The position numbers were made by a program, and so were the translations under genes. Of a stretch of DNA of 64,000 nucleotides, positions 25,758 through 36,700 are shown in pieces; positions within the stretch are counted from its first letter, which is position 1, and each line of letters begins with the position of its first letter. The notes beneath the pieces are model-generated. The model was not told the origin of the DNA. It was given only the letters and a program-made list of their open reading frames with translations, and did no database searches. Source of the DNA: Buchnera aphidicola (Nurudea shiraii) (lineage in GTDB: Bacteria > Pseudomonadota > Gammaproteobacteria > Enterobacterales > Enterobacteriaceae); contig CP140035.1 of the NCBI GenBank assembly GCA_039829955.1, positions 1 to 64,000 on the forward strand, written 5' to 3'.

Positions 25758-27107
25758 TTAAAGTTTTTTTTTTTGTATTTCTTTTTTTTTGTTGTAAACT
25801 AAGCTAAATTTATTAACATTTTTTGTAACTGTAGTCCCTGCTGCAATAACAGTGTGATGTGAAATGGTAATAGGAGCAATTAACTGGCAATTTGATCCGA
25901 TAAAAACATTGTCTCCTATAATAGTATTAAACTTATTTTTTCCGTTATAATTACAAAAAATAGTTCCTGCTCCTATGTTAACGTGTTTTCCAACTTTAGA
26001 ATTTCCTAAATAACTTAAATGTTTTGCTTTTGATTTACAATCTATTGTAGTTTCTTTAGTTTCGACAAAATTTCCTATTTGAACGTGATTGTTTAGCACT
26101 GTTCCACTTCTCAAATGAGAAAAGGGGCCAATGATACAATTATTTTTAATAATTGTTTTTTCAATAATAGTATATGCTTTAATGTAACAATTATCTCCAA
26201 TTTGGCTATTTTTTATAATACACCCGGGTCCAATTTTTACGCAATTTCCTAATATAATAGTTCCTTTTAAAATTACTCCAGTGTCAATTTCTATATTTTT
26301 TCCATATTTTACTGTTCCTCGAATATGAAAGTTTTTTGGATCATGTAGTGTAACACCTGACAATAATAAATTATTAATTTTTTTTTGTTGATATAGTTCT
26401 TTAGCTATTGATAATTGAAGTTTATTGTTTATACCTTGTATTTCATGTATATGAACAGGATTAACAGAATGTATTATATTTTTATTTTTGTAAGCAATAT
26501 AAATAATATCAGTAATATAGTATTCGTTGTTTGCATTTTTATTTTTTATTTTCTTCGTCCAATCTTTTAAATTTTTTCCGGTAGTAATAAAAATTCCAGA
26601 ATTTATTTCGCGAATTTTTAGTTGTTTTTGGGTAGCGTCTTTACATTCCACAATTTTTATTATTTTTCCATTTTTTCTAATGATTCTTCCAAAATCGTTA
26701 GAATTTTTTAATTTAGCTGTTAATAAACTAATTGATGATTTTTTTTTAGATAATATTAATTTTTTTAGAGATTCATTAGATATTAATGGCATATCTCCGT
26801 AAAGAATTAAATAATTTTCGTCATTTTTTATAATGTTTGTCATTTGACATACAGCATGTCCTGTACCTAAAATTCTATTTTGTTTTATCCAAATTAATGT
26901 GGGATCAGTAATAATAGATTTGAGTAATTTATATTTGCTATTATAAATTAAGTAAATATTTTTTGAATTAATAGATTTTGCTAAATTTACAACATGTTGT
27001 ATTATAGGTTTATCTCCTAACATATGAAGAACTTTAGGATAATTAGAACGCATTCTTCTTCCTTTTCCGGCAGCGAGAATGATAACATTTATATTTTTTT
27101 TTGACAT
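25758..27107 (-). CDS. glmU: bifunctional UDP-GlcNAc pyrophosphorylase / glucosamine-1-phosphate acetyltransferase
   Basis: Catalyses the last two steps to UDP-N-acetylglucosamine. The product is 449 residues (E. coli 456). The N-terminal uridylyltransferase has ILAAGKGRRMRSNYPKVLH and LYGDMPLI; the C-terminal left-handed beta-helix acetyltransferase has repeated hexapeptides and the conserved KHLSYLGNSKVGKHVNIGAGT segment with its catalytic histidine. The tail after the helix is short and lysine-rich. It is transcribed with glmS; together they provide the sugar nucleotide used upstream of MurB. Confidence 0.97.
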   Translation of the reverse strand: MSKKNINVIILAAGKGRRMRSNYPKVLHMLGDKPIIQHVVNLAKSINSKNIYLIYNSKYKLLKSIITDPTLIWIKQNRILGTGHAVCQMTNIIKNDENYLILYGDMPLISNESLKKLILSKKKSSISLLTAKLKNSNDFGRIIRKNGKIIKIVECKDATQKQLKIREINSGIFITTGKNLKDWTKKIKNKNANNEYYITDIIYIAYKNKNIIHSVNPVHIHEIQGINNKLQLSIAKELYQQKKINNLLLSGVTLHDPKNFHIRGTVKYGKNIEIDTGVILKGTIILGNCVKIGPGCIIKNSQIGDNCYIKAYTIIEKTIIKNNCIIGPFSHLRSGTVLNNHVQIGNFVETKETTIDCKSKAKHLSYLGNSKVGKHVNIGAGTIFCNYNGKNKFNTIIGDNVFIGSNCQLIAPITISHHTVIAAGTTVTKNVNKFSLVYNKKKEIQKKKL

Positions 27108-27273
27108 ATATTTGCTCTTGATTTTATTTTAATATTCAGTTGTAAGCTGCTTTTTAGATATTACATTTTAAAGGAATAAAATATTTAACGTCTTATTTTA
27201 TCTGATTATATAGATTTAATATCTTTTATATTTAAATATTATTCATTAACAATTAGTATACATTAAGGTTTCT

Positions 27274-28089
27274 ATGTATTATGATATTATTTCGATTGAT
27301 CTTGATGGAACGCTTTTGTCTCCAGACAGTCATGTAAGTGAGTATACGAAAAATGTTATTAGAATTTTATCTAGTAAAGGAGTATATTTTGTAATAGCAA
27401 CAGGTAGACATCATGTTGAAGCGAATATAATTAAAAATATTTTAAATATTCCAGCATTTTTAATTACTTCTAATGGAGCAAGAGTATATGATCAATCTGG
27501 TTCTCTAATATATAGTTGTGATATAAACGAAGACATAGTATTAAATTTAGTACGTTCATTTTTTTTCGAAAAAGATATATTAATTCAATTATATTCTCAT
27601 GAAAATTGGTATGTTAATAATGTTTGTCATAGCAATGTAAATTTTTATTCGTTTTTAGGATTTCAATATAAGTTATTTGATTGCATATCTCCAATATATC
27701 AAAATATTAGTAAAATATTTTTTACTAGTAAAAATATTGAAAAATTATTGTTTTTAAAAAAGAAAATTTTAAGTAGATTTAATGGTTCTATAAATATTAG
27801 TTTTTCTAGTTTGTATTGTGTAGAAGTGATGTCTAGTAAAGTTTCTAAAGGGAATGCTTTGAAGATTATTTTAAATTTATTAAAATCATCATCTAAAAAG
27901 TGCTTATCTTTTGGTAATTCTATGAATGATAAAGAGATGTTAGAATTTTCTGAAAAAGGATGTATTATGAAAAATAGTGATTATTTTCTTAAAAAATCTC
28001 TTTCTCAGTTTGAAGTGATTGGAAATAATATAGAAGATGGAGTAGCAAAATACTTAAAAAAAACTTTTAAAATTAATTTAAAAAATTAA
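27274..28089 (+). CDS. yigL: HAD-family (Cof-type) phosphatase, YigL orthologue
   Basis: YigL of E. coli is a sugar phosphatase also reported to act on pyridoxal phosphate. The product is 271 residues (E. coli 266) and aligns end to end: motif I DLDGTLLSPDSHV, motif II TSNGARVYD, motif III lysine in SKGNALKI, and motif IV FGNSMNDKEML. In motif IV the usual first aspartate (GDGMND) is asparagine, while the second is kept. This may weaken magnesium binding. It lies alone upstream of metE. Confidence 0.9.
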   Translation: MYYDIISIDLDGTLLSPDSHVSEYTKNVIRILSSKGVYFVIATGRHHVEANIIKNILNIPAFLITSNGARVYDQSGSLIYSCDINEDIVLNLVRSFFFEKDILIQLYSHENWYVNNVCHSNVNFYSFLGFQYKLFDCISPIYQNISKIFFTSKNIEKLLFLKKKILSRFNGSINISFSSLYCVEVMSSKVSKGNALKIILNLLKSSSKKCLSFGNSMNDKEMLEFSEKGCIMKNSDYFLKKSLSQFEVIGNNIEDGVAKYLKKTFKINLKN

Positions 28090-28209
28090 AGTAGTTATTT
28101 ATTTTTTATAATAAAATGTTTTAAGAAGTTTACTGTTACAATTTAATTATAACATACATGCAAATGTATTAAGAGATTATACATATATGTTATATTCGGA
28201 GTTTATTAA

Positions 28210-30483
28210 ATGAAAGTTTTTAGTCATATATTAGGTTTTCCTAGGATTGGTGTGAATCGAGAATTAAAAATTGCACAAGAGAGTTATTGGTCTGGTAAAA
28301 TTTCTCAAGATCAGTTGTTATCGGTTGGAAAAAGTTTGAGAAAAAAACATTGGAAGCAGCAATTTGAAAACGGTATAGATTTCATTTCTGTGGGTGATTT
28401 TGCTTGGTATGATCATGTATTAGGAATGACTATGTTGTTAGGAAATATTCCAGAAAGACATCAATGTAAAAATGGTACTATCACTTTAGATACTTTATTT
28501 CATATTGCACGTGGTAATTCTATTAAAAATACATTAATACCTGCTTCAGATATGACAAAATGGTTTGATACTAATTATCATTATATTGTTCCTGAATTTA
28601 CGCGTAATTCAAATTTTAGCTTATCTTGGATTCAATTATTAGAAGAAATTGACGAAGCACTCTTATTAGGTTATCAAGTTAAGCCAATTATTTTAGGTCC
28701 ATTAACATATTTATGGTTAGGAAAAATTAAAGGTACTCATTTTGAAAAGTTAAGTTTATTAAAAAAAATTATTCCAGTATATCAAAATCTTTTATTAGAG
28801 TTAAAAAAAAGAAATATTTTGTGGGTGCAAATAGATGAGCCAATTTTAGTTTTAGAATTACCAGAAGCATGGAAAAAATCTTTTTATTTTGTTTATGAAA
28901 GTTTGTTAGGTTACAGTAAAATATTATTAGCTACGTATTTTGGAAGTATTAATCACAATCTTGATGTAATTTGTAAATTGCCTGTACAAGGTCTGCATAT
29001 AGATCTAGTATCTGGAAAATGTAATTTATCTTTGTTAAATTCGCAAATTTCTGAAGATTGGGTATTATCGTTAGGTATGATAAATGGAAGAAATATTTGG
29101 CGTACAAATTTGTCTCAATGGTTTAAAAAATTATCAGAATTTTTAATTTTTAGGAATAAGGTGTGGATAGCTTCTTCTTGTTCATTGCTACATTCCCCTG
29201 TAGATGTTAAGTATGAATTATCTTTAGATAAGAAGACCAAGAGCTGGTTTGCTTTTGCTATACAAAAATGTCAAGAATTACGTTTGTTAAAAGACGCGTT
29301 AAATAACAATATTATAACTGAAATAGATTTATGGAGTCATCCTGTCCATTTTCGCTCTCAATTCAGTATCAAGAATGATACTTTAATAAAAGATAAATCA
29401 AGTAAATTTTTATCACAAGACGATAATAAAAGAAGACATCCTTATTCTATTAGATCAAAAAAACAAAAAATAAAATTGAGCTTACCAATTTTACCTATTA
29501 CTACAATCGGATCTTTTCCTCAAACAAAAGAAATAAGAAAACTTAGATTTAATTTTAAAAAAGGAAATATAAGTTATGAAGAATATAAAAATGTGTTATG
29601 TAAACATATAAGATCAGTTATTTCTTTTCAAGAAAATTTAGGAATAGATGTTTTAACTCACGGTGAATTTGAAAGAAATGACATGGTAGAATATTTTAGT
29701 GAACACTTAAATGGTTTTGTATTTACACAAAATGGATGGGTTCAAAGTTATGGTTCAAGATGTGTAAAACCTCCTATTATCGTAGGAGATATTAGTCGAT
29801 CTAAATCTATTACTACAAAATGGATTACATATGCACAATCTTTAACTAATAAACCAGTAAAAGGTATGTTAACTGGCCCTATAACTATTTTATGTTGGTC
29901 TTTTTTGAGAGAAGATGTGTCAAAAGAAAATATAGCTAAACAAATCGCTATAGCTTTGCGAGATGAAGTGTTAGAGTTAGAGAAAAAAGGAATAAATATT
30001 ATTCAAATTGACGAACCAGCTTTAAGAGAAGGATTGCCTTTACGAAATAGTTTATGGAATCAATATTTATCTTGGGCTATTGAAGCTTTTCGATTAACGT
30101 ATTTAGGTGTTAAAGATGAAACTCAAATTCACACGCACATGTGTTATTGTGAGTTTAATGATATTATGGATGCGATTGTTTTGTTAGATGTAGATGTTAT
30201 CACTATTGAAACGTCTCGATCTGATATGGAATTGTTAGAATTTTTTAAAGATTTTAAATATCCTAATGGAATTGGTCCAGGTATATATGATGTGCATTCG
30301 CCATCTGTACCGAGTATTGAGTGGATGACCGAATTATTAAAAAAAGCTATTAATTACATTCCAATAAGTAGATTATGGGTGAATCCAGATTGTGGATTAA
30401 AAACAAGAGATTGGGAAACTACTCAGTTATCGTTGCAAAATATGGTTAAAGCAGCTAAAATTATTAGGAACGATTATAATTAA
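28210..30483 (+). CDS. metE: cobalamin-independent methionine synthase
   Basis: Transfers a methyl group from 5-methyltetrahydropteroyl-triglutamate to homocysteine, the final step of methionine synthesis; MetF at 48.7 kb supplies the methyl donor. The product is 757 residues (E. coli 753). The duplicated barrels are complete, and the zinc ligands are visible in THMCYCEF near residue 640 and in NPDCGLKTR near the end. A TCGGAG site precedes the ATG. Its last codons and stop form one arm of a 106-base perfect palindrome. No metR or MetR-like control site is seen. Confidence 0.97.
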   Translation: MKVFSHILGFPRIGVNRELKIAQESYWSGKISQDQLLSVGKSLRKKHWKQQFENGIDFISVGDFAWYDHVLGMTMLLGNIPERHQCKNGTITLDTLFHIARGNSIKNTLIPASDMTKWFDTNYHYIVPEFTRNSNFSLSWIQLLEEIDEALLLGYQVKPIILGPLTYLWLGKIKGTHFEKLSLLKKIIPVYQNLLLELKKRNILWVQIDEPILVLELPEAWKKSFYFVYESLLGYSKILLATYFGSINHNLDVICKLPVQGLHIDLVSGKCNLSLLNSQISEDWVLSLGMINGRNIWRTNLSQWFKKLSEFLIFRNKVWIASSCSLLHSPVDVKYELSLDKKTKSWFAFAIQKCQELRLLKDALNNNIITEIDLWSHPVHFRSQFSIKNDTLIKDKSSKFLSQDDNKRRHPYSIRSKKQKIKLSLPILPITTIGSFPQTKEIRKLRFNFKKGNISYEEYKNVLCKHIRSVISFQENLGIDVLTHGEFERNDMVEYFSEHLNGFVFTQNGWVQSYGSRCVKPPIIVGDISRSKSITTKWITYAQSLTNKPVKGMLTGPITILCWSFLREDVSKENIAKQIAIALRDEVLELEKKGINIIQIDEPALREGLPLRNSLWNQYLSWAIEAFRLTYLGVKDETQIHTHMCYCEFNDIMDAIVLLDVDVITIETSRSDMELLEFFKDFKYPNGIGPGIYDVHSPSVPSIEWMTELLKKAINYIPISRLWVNPDCGLKTRDWETTQLSLQNMVKAAKIIRNDYN

Positions 30484-30562
30484 TAATATGACTAAAAAGA
30501 CGATGTTTGAAAACATCGTCTTTTTAGTCATATTATTAATTATAATCGTTCCTAATAATTTT
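30457..30562. repeat. perfect 106-base palindrome (52-bp arms) over the end of metE
   Basis: Arms 30457-30508 and 30511-30562 are exact reverse complements separated by only two bases, GA. The centre (about 30494-30525) looks like an ordinary rho-independent terminator, GACGATGTTT/AAACATCGTC with flanking A and T runs. The pairing continues without a mismatch through the metE stop and the last eight sense codons. The downstream arm therefore contains an inverted copy of the metE end. It is either a terminator enlarged by a template-switch event or a sequencing/assembly artefact. An apparent short open frame at 30488-30670 is a by-product of this repeat. Confidence 0.95.
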
Positions 30563-30758
30563 TTATATGTTTTGTTAAAGAGTTATAAAAAAATAGGTTT
30601 CTTTTATATTAAGAATTATGTTCTTATACTATATTTATATTTACGTTTTATTAACATAAATAATTATTAATTTTGAGTCTAAACGTTTAATGATATTTTA
30701 AATATATGTTTAAGTATATTTTGTATTTTAATTTTAAATATAATGTTGTGTTAAATAA

Positions 30759-30795
30759 AAGATTTAATTATTTATGTTAATAAACATTAAATCTT
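30759..30795 (-). terminator. candidate terminator overlapping the yicC stop codon
   Basis: AAGATTTAAT (30759-30768) pairs perfectly with ATTAAATCTT (30786-30795), and the loop can form a further short AT stem. The right arm includes the first bases of the yicC stop codon. It lies in the convergent metE-yicC gap. All pairs but two are A-T, so strength is doubtful. Confidence 0.4.
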
Positions 30796-31657
30796 ATTCA
30801 ATATTTTGACTTTGTTCTCTAATTTGTTCAATTAATACTTTAATTTCTATTACTGATGAATGAATATCGAAATTTGAAGATTTGGAAGATAATGTATTAA
30901 TTTCTCGATTTAGTTCTTGCATAATAAAATCTAATTTTCTTCCGATAGGTTTATTGTTATCTAATATGGAAAAAGTTTTTAAAATATGCATATCTATTCT
31001 GTCTAATTCTTCTGAAATGTCAGTTTTTTGTATTATAAAAAATAATTCTTGATTTAGTCTATTTTGATCAATATCAATTTTTAATTCTTCTATTTTTTCT
31101 AAAATTCTTTTTTTTTGATGGTGTTTTATTTTAGTAATATTACTTCTTATAATATTTATATTATGTTTTATAAAAAATAGTTTTTCTTCTATTAGTTTTT
31201 TAAGGTGATTACCTTCGTTTTTTCTAAAGTTTAATAGTTTCTTAATGGTTTTTTGAAATAATTTTAAAATTTCAGAAGATATTTTATCTATATTGCTATT
31301 TTTTAAATTAATTACTCCTGGCCAATTCAATAAATCGATAATGTTTATTATTCCATCGGGTGCTTTTAATTTTATATATTCGATATACTTCATTAGTTGT
31401 TTAATTAAAGTTATATTAATAGAGTGAGTAGAGATAGTATATTTATTCATTTCAAATTGTAAACTACATTCTATTTTACCTCTATTTAAGTTAGATCTAA
31501 TATATTGACGTAATAAAGGTTCTAATTCTCTAAATTCTTCTGACAATCTAAAATTTGTTTCTAAATAACGATGATTAAAAGAACGAATTTCGAAAGTAGC
31601 ACATCCCCATGTTTTACTAATTTTTCCTTTTGCATATCCTGTCATACTATATGTCAC
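30794..31657 (-). CDS. yicC: YicC-family endoribonuclease
   Basis: YicC is a conserved bacterial protein recently described as an endoribonuclease acting on some RNAs; its role in Buchnera is unknown. The product is 287 residues, the same as E. coli. It begins MTYSMTGYAKGK, the family signature, contains FEIRSFNHRYLE and ends in the conserved DIHSSVIEIKVLIEQIREQ acidic helix. It is encoded 69 bases after purH on the same strand and may be cotranscribed. Retention in so small a genome suggests a useful RNA function. Confidence 0.9.
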   Translation of the reverse strand: MTYSMTGYAKGKISKTWGCATFEIRSFNHRYLETNFRLSEEFRELEPLLRQYIRSNLNRGKIECSLQFEMNKYTISTHSINITLIKQLMKYIEYIKLKAPDGIINIIDLLNWPGVINLKNSNIDKISSEILKLFQKTIKKLLNFRKNEGNHLKKLIEEKLFFIKHNINIIRSNITKIKHHQKKRILEKIEELKIDIDQNRLNQELFFIIQKTDISEELDRIDMHILKTFSILDNNKPIGRKLDFIMQELNREINTLSSKSSNFDIHSSVIEIKVLIEQIREQSQNIE

Positions 31658-31726
31658 AGCTTAACTCCGTTAAAATTAGCATGAAAAATTTGGTTTTATA
31701 TATTTTGCATATTAATGGTTTAACAT

Positions 31727-33292
31727 TTAATGTTTGAAATATCTAATTTGTGTAAAAATCATAGAAATATTATAGTTATTAACTTCTGAAATTATTTCTT
31801 GATCTCTAATTGACCCTCCTGGTTGAATTATGCAAGATACACCTTGTTTAGAAATTACGTTGATACTATCTTTAAACGGAAAAAAAGCATCTGATGCTAC
31901 AACAGATTGTGTTAAATCTATTTTATTATGATTAGCTTTTATTGTAGCAATTTTTACAGCGTCTATTCTACTAGTTTGTCCTGCTCCAATACTAATTACC
32001 TTTAAATTTTTTACATATACTATAGCATTGGATTTTAAGTATTTTACAACTTTCAACGCAAATAGGGCATCTTTCATTTCCTGTATATTAGGTATTTTTT
32101 TGCTAACTATTTTCCATTTTTTTTCTTTTATATCATTGTAAGAGTTTGTTTGTACTAAGAAGTGATTATTAAAAGACTTAATGTTTAGTACATTGTTATT
32201 AATATTTTGATTAAAATATTTTAATATTCGTATATTGTTTTTTTTAGAAAGTATTTTTAAGGATGATTTAGTAATTTTTGGAGCTATAATTAATTCTGCA
32301 AATTGTTGATTTATTATTGTTTCTGCTATTTTTTCGTTAAGTCTTCTATTAAAAGCAATTATTCCTCCAAATGCTGAAATAGGATCTGATTTATATGCAG
32401 ATAAATAAGCATGATAGCAATTTTTTGAAATAGCTACTCCACAAGGATTGTTGTGTTTAACTATAACACATGCTGGTTTTTTAAATTCTTGTACGCAAGA
32501 CACAGCAACGTTAAAATCAGACACGTTATTATAAGAAAGAGTTTTTCCTTGAATTTGAACGAAATTGTGATTTTTAAATGAATTGACATATAATCCTGCT
32601 TTTTGATGTATATTTTCTCCATAAGCTAAATTTTGTTTTTTTTTAAGTGTGATGTTTAGATATTTTGGAAAATAATTATGTTTACTATGTTTGATTGCGT
32701 TTTGTAAACAAGAAAAATAATTAGCTATGTTGCAATCATATTCTAAAATATATTGAAACGCGGAATAAGCTAATTTTAAGCGTGTTTTATATGAGATTTT
32801 ATTTTTAAAATTTATTTCTTTAATAACATTATTGTAATCTTTGATTTGAGTTATAACAGCAATATGATGATAATTTTTTATAGCAGCACGAACTATAGTG
32901 GGTCCTCCAATATCAATTGATTCAATTATATCTTGATAATTTGAGTTTTTATTTTTTAATGTTTTCAAAAATGGATAAAAATTTACAATGATTAAGTCCA
33001 TTTTAATTATTTTATAGTAATTTAACAGATCTTGATCATGTGGTAGTCGTGCTAAAACACCAGAGTATATTTTATGGTGTAATGTCTTTACTCTTCCAGA
33101 AATAATTTCAGGAATTTTAGTGTATTCAGAAATATCTGTAGATTTAATTCCAACATCTTGTAATATTTTTTTTGTTCCAGAAGTAGTAAACAAATTAATT
33201 TTTTTTTGCGTAAGTGCTTTAGAAAATTCTATAATTCCGGTTTTATCAAATACGCTAATTAGTACATTTTTTATTGTTATATTTTTTTTCAT
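31727..33292 (-). CDS. purH: bifunctional AICAR transformylase / IMP cyclohydrolase
   Basis: Converts AICAR to IMP in two steps. The product is 521 residues (E. coli 529). The N-terminal cyclohydrolase region has ALISVFDKTGI-like ITIKNVLISVFDKTGIIEF and TSGTKKILQD; the C-terminal transformylase has VIVKHNNPCGVA with the catalytic KH and ASDAFFPF. purD, next to purH in E. coli, is not adjacent. In an endosymbiont that makes histidine, PurH can use the AICAR released by that pathway, so it can be kept without the full purine route; that source is inferred. Confidence 0.95.
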   Translation of the reverse strand: MKKNITIKNVLISVFDKTGIIEFSKALTQKKINLFTTSGTKKILQDVGIKSTDISEYTKIPEIISGRVKTLHHKIYSGVLARLPHDQDLLNYYKIIKMDLIIVNFYPFLKTLKNKNSNYQDIIESIDIGGPTIVRAAIKNYHHIAVITQIKDYNNVIKEINFKNKISYKTRLKLAYSAFQYILEYDCNIANYFSCLQNAIKHSKHNYFPKYLNITLKKKQNLAYGENIHQKAGLYVNSFKNHNFVQIQGKTLSYNNVSDFNVAVSCVQEFKKPACVIVKHNNPCGVAISKNCYHAYLSAYKSDPISAFGGIIAFNRRLNEKIAETIINQQFAELIIAPKITKSSLKILSKKNNIRILKYFNQNINNNVLNIKSFNNHFLVQTNSYNDIKEKKWKIVSKKIPNIQEMKDALFALKVVKYLKSNAIVYVKNLKVISIGAGQTSRIDAVKIATIKANHNKIDLTQSVVASDAFFPFKDSINVISKQGVSCIIQPGGSIRDQEIISEVNNYNISMIFTQIRYFKH

Positions 33293-33671
33293 ATTTATGA
33301 TTTTAAATTTAATTATATTGATATAATACTTTAATTTTTAAATTTTTAATAAATAAAAAAATATATTAAAAATATAATATAACTATATAATAATTATTAT
33401 TAATTAATTTTAATGTTTTAAAGATTGCTTGATTTTTGTGTTTAATGATATTTTTAAAATAAAATTATATTTATTTATGTTAAACTAACATAGGAAAACG
33501 TAATTAAAAAATTTATATTTTGATTATATTTAAATGTCATTTTTTAAAGTTTATAGATATTATATAATTTTAAAATAGACATATTTTAGACTGACTTAAA
33601 ATGTTTATATTCGACGATTTCAAAATAAAATATGTGATATCTTTTATATAAAAAGTATTAAGATAATATAT
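33293..33671. other. spacer between purH and the rpoC terminator
   Basis: About 380 bases, almost entirely A and T, without an open frame that resembles a gene. In E. coli purD and hupA lie in this neighbourhood, next to purH; neither is found here. The region should hold the purH promoter on the minus strand, not resolved. Confidence 0.5.
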
Positions 33672-33710
33672 AAAAATAAACATCTACAATGAAAGTAAAC
33701 GTTTATTTTT
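33672..33710 (-). terminator. probable terminator of the rpoBC operon
   Basis: AAAAATAAAC (33672-33681) and GTTTATTTTT (33701-33710) are perfect reverse complements with a 19-base loop, starting about 10 bases beyond the rpoC stop on the minus strand. The A and T runs at both ends fit an intrinsic terminator, although the stem has only one G-C pair. Confidence 0.5.
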
Positions 33711-33720
33711 TTATTATATT

Positions 33721-36700
33721 TTACAAAGTAGAATTTAACAGTTCTGATAAATTGGCAGATGCTTCTTCTGCGCTAACAGAAGTTGATAGATCAAGGTTTG
33801 CTTTTTCTTTTTGACGTTGACGCAATCTTTTTTTATGATAAGCGTACCCTGTTCCTGCTGGAATTAATCGTCCTACAATGACATTTTCTTTTAAGCCCCT
33901 TAATTCGTCTTTTTTCCCCGCTACAGCTGACTCAGTTAATACTCTTGTTGTTTCTTGAAAAGAAGCAGCAGATATAAACGATTCTGTTGCAAGAGAAGCT
34001 TTAGTAATTCCTAATAAATCTCTAGAAAATGTAGCTAAGGTTTTTTCTTCACAATTAAGAACTTTGTTAGCCATTACTAATCGAGAATATTCTACTTGCT
34101 CTCCATTTAGGAATTCTGAATTTCCAGATTGAATAATAGTTGCTTTTCTTAACATTTGTCTTACTATTACTTCGATATGTTTGTCATTAATTTTAACTCC
34201 TTGAAGACGATATACCTCTTGTACTTCATTGACAATGTATTTAGTTACAGCTTGAATACCTCTTAACCTTAATATATCGTGAGGAGACTCTGGTCCATCA
34301 GATATAACATCACCTTTTTCAATTCTTTCTCCTTCGAAAACGTTCAGTTGTCTCCATTTTGGAATCATTTCTTCGTAAGGTGGACTATTGTCGTAGGGTA
34401 GGATGATTAATCTTCGTTTTCCTTTGGTATCTTTTCCAAAAGAAACAAATCCACTTATTTCAGCTAAAATAGCCAGTTCTTTAGGTTTTCGTGCTTCAAA
34501 TAAATCTGCTACTCTTGGTAATCCTCCGGTAATATCTTTGGTTCCTCCTGATTCTTGGGGGATTCTTGCTAAAGTATCTCCAGATTGGATGTGCATATTA
34601 TTATCGATTTGTATTATAGCTTTACTTGGTAAAAAGTATTGCGCTGGCATTTCAGTTCCAGGTATTAGTACATCTTTATTTTTAGAATCTACTATTTTTA
34701 ATAATGGTCGCAAATCTTTTCCTATTGTGGTTCTTTCTGATGTATCGAGTATAACTATAGATGTTAAACCTGTTAATTCGTCAGTTTGTCGAGTAATACT
34801 TTGTCCATCTATCATGTCAACAAATTTAACAAATCCGTTTACTTCAGAAATGACTGGAATAGTATGAGGATCCCATTTTGCTATTATTTCTCCTGATTTT
34901 ACTTTTTCTCCATTTTTTTTAGCTAAAATAGCGCCGTAAGGTATTTTATAACTTTCTTTTGTTATATTAGTATGGTCTATAATTTTTAATTCAACATTAC
35001 GTGAGGTAATTATTACTTTTCCTTCAGAGTTGGTTACAAATTTGGTATTATCAAGTTTTATAGTTCCAAACGTTTTAATTTGTATGTTGCATTCTGTTGC
35101 AGCTCTAGAAGCCGCTCCCCCGATATGAAAGGTTCTCATTGTAAGTTGTGTACCTGGTTCTCCGATAGATTGAGCAGCAATTACTCCAATCGCTTCTCCT
35201 TTTTCTACCATATGTCCTCTAGCTAAATCTCTTCCATAACAATAAGCACATACTCCAAAATTAGTTTCACAATTTACTACTGATCTCACTTTAATATTGT
35301 CTATAGCATTTTTTTCTAAGATATCACACCATTTTTCATTTAATAATGTGTTTCGAGGTATTAATATGTTTGAAGAAAAAGGTTTTAAAACATTATCTGT
35401 TGTTACACGACCTAAAACTTTTTCTCGTAATGGTTCTTTAACTTCACCTCCTTCTATTACAGCTGTCATAATAACACCTTCATGTGTATTGCAATTTTCT
35501 TCTGTGACTACTAAATCTTGAGCAACGTCAACTAAGCGACGGGTTAAATATCCAGAATTAGCTGTTTTTAAAGCGGTATCAGCTAATCCTTTTCTAGCTC
35601 CATGAGTAGAAATGAAATATTGTAGTACGTTTAGTCCTTCTCTAAAATTTGCTGTAATTGGAGTTTCAATAATAGATCCATCAGGTTTAGCCATTAAACC
35701 TCTCATTCCAGCTAATTGTCTTATTTGAGCTGCTGATCCTCTAGCTCCTGAATCTGCCATCATAAATATGCTGTTAAAAGATGGTTGTTTTATTATGTTC
35801 CCATGTTTATCATTAACATATTCTGCAGATAAATTGTTCATCATAGCTTTTGATACTCTTTCATTAGCGTCTGCCCAAATGTCAATAACTTTATTATATC
35901 TTTCTCCTGAAGTAACGAATCCTGATTGGAATTGATCTTGTATTTCTGCCACTTCCATTTCTGCTTCTGAAATGATATCTGTTTTTTTATTTGGAATGAC
36001 CATATCATCGATACCTACTGATGCCCCAGATCGTGCAGCATACATAAATCCTGTGTACATAATTTGATCAGCAAAATGTACTGTTGGTTTTAGTCCTAGT
36101 ATTCTGTAACACGTATTAAGCATCGTAGAAATAGATTTTTTTCTTAATGTTTGATTAACTATAGAAAAAGGTAGTCCTTTTGGTACAATCATCCATAAAA
36201 TAGATCTTCCTATAGTAGTATTTATTACTTTTTGTTTTTTTATAAATTTTTTATCATTTACAATAATATATTCTGAAATTTTTACTTTTACTTTAGCATG
36301 TAAATGTGCTAGTCCTAACCTGTATATTTTTTCAGCTTCTTTAGAGTTTTTTAATATCATTCCCTCTCCTTTAGCATTGATTTTTTCTCGAGTCATGTAA
36401 TAAAGTCCTAATACAACATCTTGAGAGGGTACAATAATTGGTTCTCCATTGGCAGGTGATAAAATGTTATTAGTAGACATCATTAGTGAACGTGCTTCTA
36501 ATTGTGCTTCGATAGTTAATGGAACATGTACAGCCATTTGATCTCCATCAAAGTCCGCATTATATGCTGCACATACTAGTGGATGTAATTGTATGGCTTT
36601 TCCTTCAACTAAAATAGGTTCGAAAGCTTGAATTCCAAGTCTGTGTAAGGTGGGAGCTCGATTAAGTAACACAGGATGTTCGTGAATGACTTCGTCTAGG

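Noticed and set aside
30488..30670. Short open frame just after metE (60 codons)
   Set aside because: Its first half is simply the second arm of the 106-base palindrome and the rest is hydrophobic AT-rich translation with no family resemblance.
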